From the NCBI GenBank assembly GCA_035266845.1, contig DATFMP010000104.1, positions 28,281-92,280 on the forward strand: DNA of 64,000 bases, written 5' to 3'. How positions within the stretch are numbered: position 1 is the first letter of the stretch; each line of letters begins with the position of its first letter. The stretch is from DATFMP01 sp035266845. Its GTDB lineage: Bacteria > SAR324 > JACQKK01. Shown piece by piece: positions 62,645 through 64,000 of this stretch. Under the pieces are notes generated by a model. The model was not told the origin of the DNA and made no database searches. It was given only the letters and a program-made list of their open reading frames with translations. A program made the position numbers and the translations under genes.

Positions 62645-63259
62645 ATGGACCCGGCCCAATGGTTGGACCAACTGCTGAGCCTGCCCGAGGGGCTGGTGTA
62701 TGCGCTGCTGTTCGGGGCGTCGTGGCTGGAGAACATCGTGCCGCCCGTGCCGGGCGATACCGTGGTGGTGTTCGGGGGCTATCTGGCCGGGCTGGGGCGC
62801 CTGAACCTGCCGCTCACGTTCGCCATGGTGACGCTGGGTAGCTGGGGCGGCTTCATGACGTACTACGCGATCGGCCGCTGGCTGGGGCACACGGGCGTGC
62901 ACGACCGCCTGGGGCGCTGGATCACGCCGGAATCGCTGCGCAACGGGGAGGCCTGGGTGCGGCGCTATGGGCATTGGGCCGTGCTCGCCAACCGCATGCT
63001 GCCCGGCGCCCGCTCCGTGATCTCGCTGACGGCCGGGTTCGCGGGCCTTCGCGCGGATGTGGTAGGCGTGATGGCGCTATTGAGCGGGGTGATCTGGAGC
63101 GCGCTGCTGGTGGGGGGCGGCTACCTCATCGGCGAGCAGTGGCAGCGCGTCATTGCCGTGCTGCGAATCTACAACCGGGCGGCACTGGTGGTCGGGGCGG
63201 TGGTCGTGGCGGCCGTCCTGCTGCACTGGTGGCGCCGCCGCGTGCGGGCGCGCGCCTGA
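62645..63259 (+). CDS. DedA family membrane protein
   Basis: 204 residues, normal for DedA (SNARE-associated/VTT) proteins, some of which flip undecaprenyl phosphate or polar lipids. ASWLENIVPPVPGDTVVVFG carries the conserved Glu and PG loop, and NRMLPGARSVISLTAGFAGL the re-entrant Arg and Gly-Pro helix. Hydrophobic segments match two re-entrant loops and a few membrane helices. Translation probably follows from the MlaF-like gene 12 bases upstream; together they suggest lipid trafficking. Confidence 0.92.
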   Translation: MDPAQWLDQLLSLPEGLVYALLFGASWLENIVPPVPGDTVVVFGGYLAGLGRLNLPLTFAMVTLGSWGGFMTYYAIGRWLGHTGVHDRLGRWITPESLRNGEAWVRRYGHWAVLANRMLPGARSVISLTAGFAGLRADVVGVMALLSGVIWSALLVGGGYLIGEQWQRVIAVLRIYNRAALVVGAVVVAAVLLHWWRRRVRARA

Positions 63260-63322
63260 CCGGATACCCGGCAGTCCCTGAAGCCCCGGCAGGGGCCATC
63301 GCAGGCACAAGGTGGATGGATC

Positions 63323-64000
63323 ATGGAAAACTTCGAGCACGCCTTTCCCCATGTGAACGACACGCTGCGCCAGGTGCTGGTGGGTGTGGGCGAGCGGCGC
63401 CGATACGCCAAGGGCACCGTGCTGTACGAGGAGGGCTTTCCCTGCCCGCTCGTGCCGCTGATCCTCTCCGGCGTGGTACGGGTGTACAAGATGGGCGAGA
63501 CGGGCCGGGAGATCACGCTGTACCGCGTGGAGCCCGGCCAGATGTGCGTGCTCTCGTCCACCTGCGCGCTGGCGGGGCAGGACGCCAAGCTGCCCGCGGT
63601 GGCCATCGCAGAGACGGACGTGGAGCTGCTGGCCGTGCCGGCCCACGTCTTCCGGCGCCTGCTGAACGAGCAGCCGGAACTGCAGGGCTACATCAACCGC
63701 ACGCTGACCGAGCGGCTCGCCGAGATGATGATGGTGGTGGACGAGGTGGCGTTCGGCCGGGTGGACCTGCGTCTGGCCGAGCTGCTGCTGCGCGCCTCGA
63801 AGGATGCCACGGCCAGCGAGCCGGGCACCGTCAACTCCACACACGCCCAACTGGCGATGGAGCTGGGCTCGGCCCGCGAAGTGGTGAGCCGGCTCCTGAA
63901 GGACTTCGAGCGCCAGGGCCTCGTGAAGCTGGGGCGGGGCCGCATCGAGGTCGTCAATCCCGAGGGCCTGCGCGGGTTCATCGCCCAGAAGAGCGGCTAG
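63323..64000 (+). CDS. Crp/Fnr family transcription regulator
   Basis: 225 residues, complete, with the stop TAG in the last three bases of the window. The cyclic-nucleotide-binding-like N-terminal domain (LPLILSGVVRVYKMGETGREI and LYRVEPGQMC) precedes the dimer helix and the HTH (STHAQLAMELGSAREVVSRLLKDFERQGL). Cysteines occur in GFPCPL and QMCVLSSTCALAG, so an Fe-S or redox-sensing type is possible, but the FNR cysteine pattern is not certain and no cAMP-binding arginine is plain. It could act at the CRP-like dyad upstream of the ODP pair, which is speculation. Confidence 0.9.
   Translation: MENFEHAFPHVNDTLRQVLVGVGERRRYAKGTVLYEEGFPCPLVPLILSGVVRVYKMGETGREITLYRVEPGQMCVLSSTCALAGQDAKLPAVAIAETDVELLAVPAHVFRRLLNEQPELQGYINRTLTERLAEMMMVVDEVAFGRVDLRLAELLLRASKDATASEPGTVNSTHAQLAMELGSAREVVSRLLKDFERQGLVKLGRGRIEVVNPEGLRGFIAQKSG

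Overview
The window is G+C-rich bacterial chromosome, densely packed with genes on both strands. The organism is Gram-negative: it has an LptF/LptG-type lipopolysaccharide-export permease, an MlaF-type ATPase and a lipoprotein. Several features point to a deltaproteobacterial-grade lineage such as Myxococcota or a relative: a MinD/ParA-like ATPase next to a J-domain/RodZ-like-HTH protein, a receiver protein with a very long acidic middle, etfBA next to a membrane Fe-S oxidoreductase, and a DUF342 (FapA) protein. That placement is inference from gene content only. I see no rRNA, tRNA, CRISPR array, insertion sequence or prophage. Many genes start with GTG or TTG behind a good ribosome binding site.

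Layout. 1-5917 (minus): 3'-truncated valS, preceded by a 1145-residue pseudo-receiver/acidic protein. 6041-11272 (plus): LPS permease, MinD-like ATPase, J-domain/HTH protein, CoA transferase, CPBP membrane protein. 11547-15551: etfB, etfA and an EMO-type ETF:menaquinone oxidoreductase, a route from acyl-CoA dehydrogenation to the quinone pool. 15933-24792: the conserved rimP-nusA-infB-rbfA-truB-rpsO-pnp cluster, with a large hairpin in the pnp leader and a strong terminator after pnp. 25216-32088: receiver-histidine kinase, rnc, an RsuA-family pseudouridine synthase, then a tight cassette of FapA/DUF342, pentapeptide-repeat protein, secreted Ala/Pro-rich protein and a NifH/BchL-like ATPase. 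The last three of these are joined by 4-base overlaps.

32252-35898 (minus): purine salvage (hpt-ade) and a double-hotdog thioesterase. 36058-38804 (plus): an unrecognised protein behind a near-consensus promoter, a hydrolase and an MFS transporter. 38938-44705: an APH-like kinase (minus), tyrS, two peptide deformylases flanking an ACAD10/11-type kinase, and a methyltransferase. 44706-46784: an unusually AT-rich intergenic stretch leading into a two-gene unit, a soluble MCP-like protein and an oxygen-binding di-iron (ODP-like) protein. 46830-54971: glyoxalase-fold protein, hydantoinase A-like protein, a 67-residue orphan, rimI-like acetyltransferase, small membrane proteins, an acyl-CoA synthetase and a cardiolipin synthase. 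55243-64000: uvrA, a lipoprotein, DUF302, universal stress protein, LOG-family protein, MlaF-like ATPase, DedA and a Crp/Fnr regulator ending exactly at the window edge.

Two dispersed intergenic repeat families are visible: an 83-base palindromic element (two full copies, one half copy) and a roughly 68-base element (two copies). The best candidates for undescribed biology are the FapA-pentapeptide-secreted-NifH-like cassette, the pseudo-receiver with its long acidic region, and the MCP-like/ODP pair behind the AT-rich promoter region.
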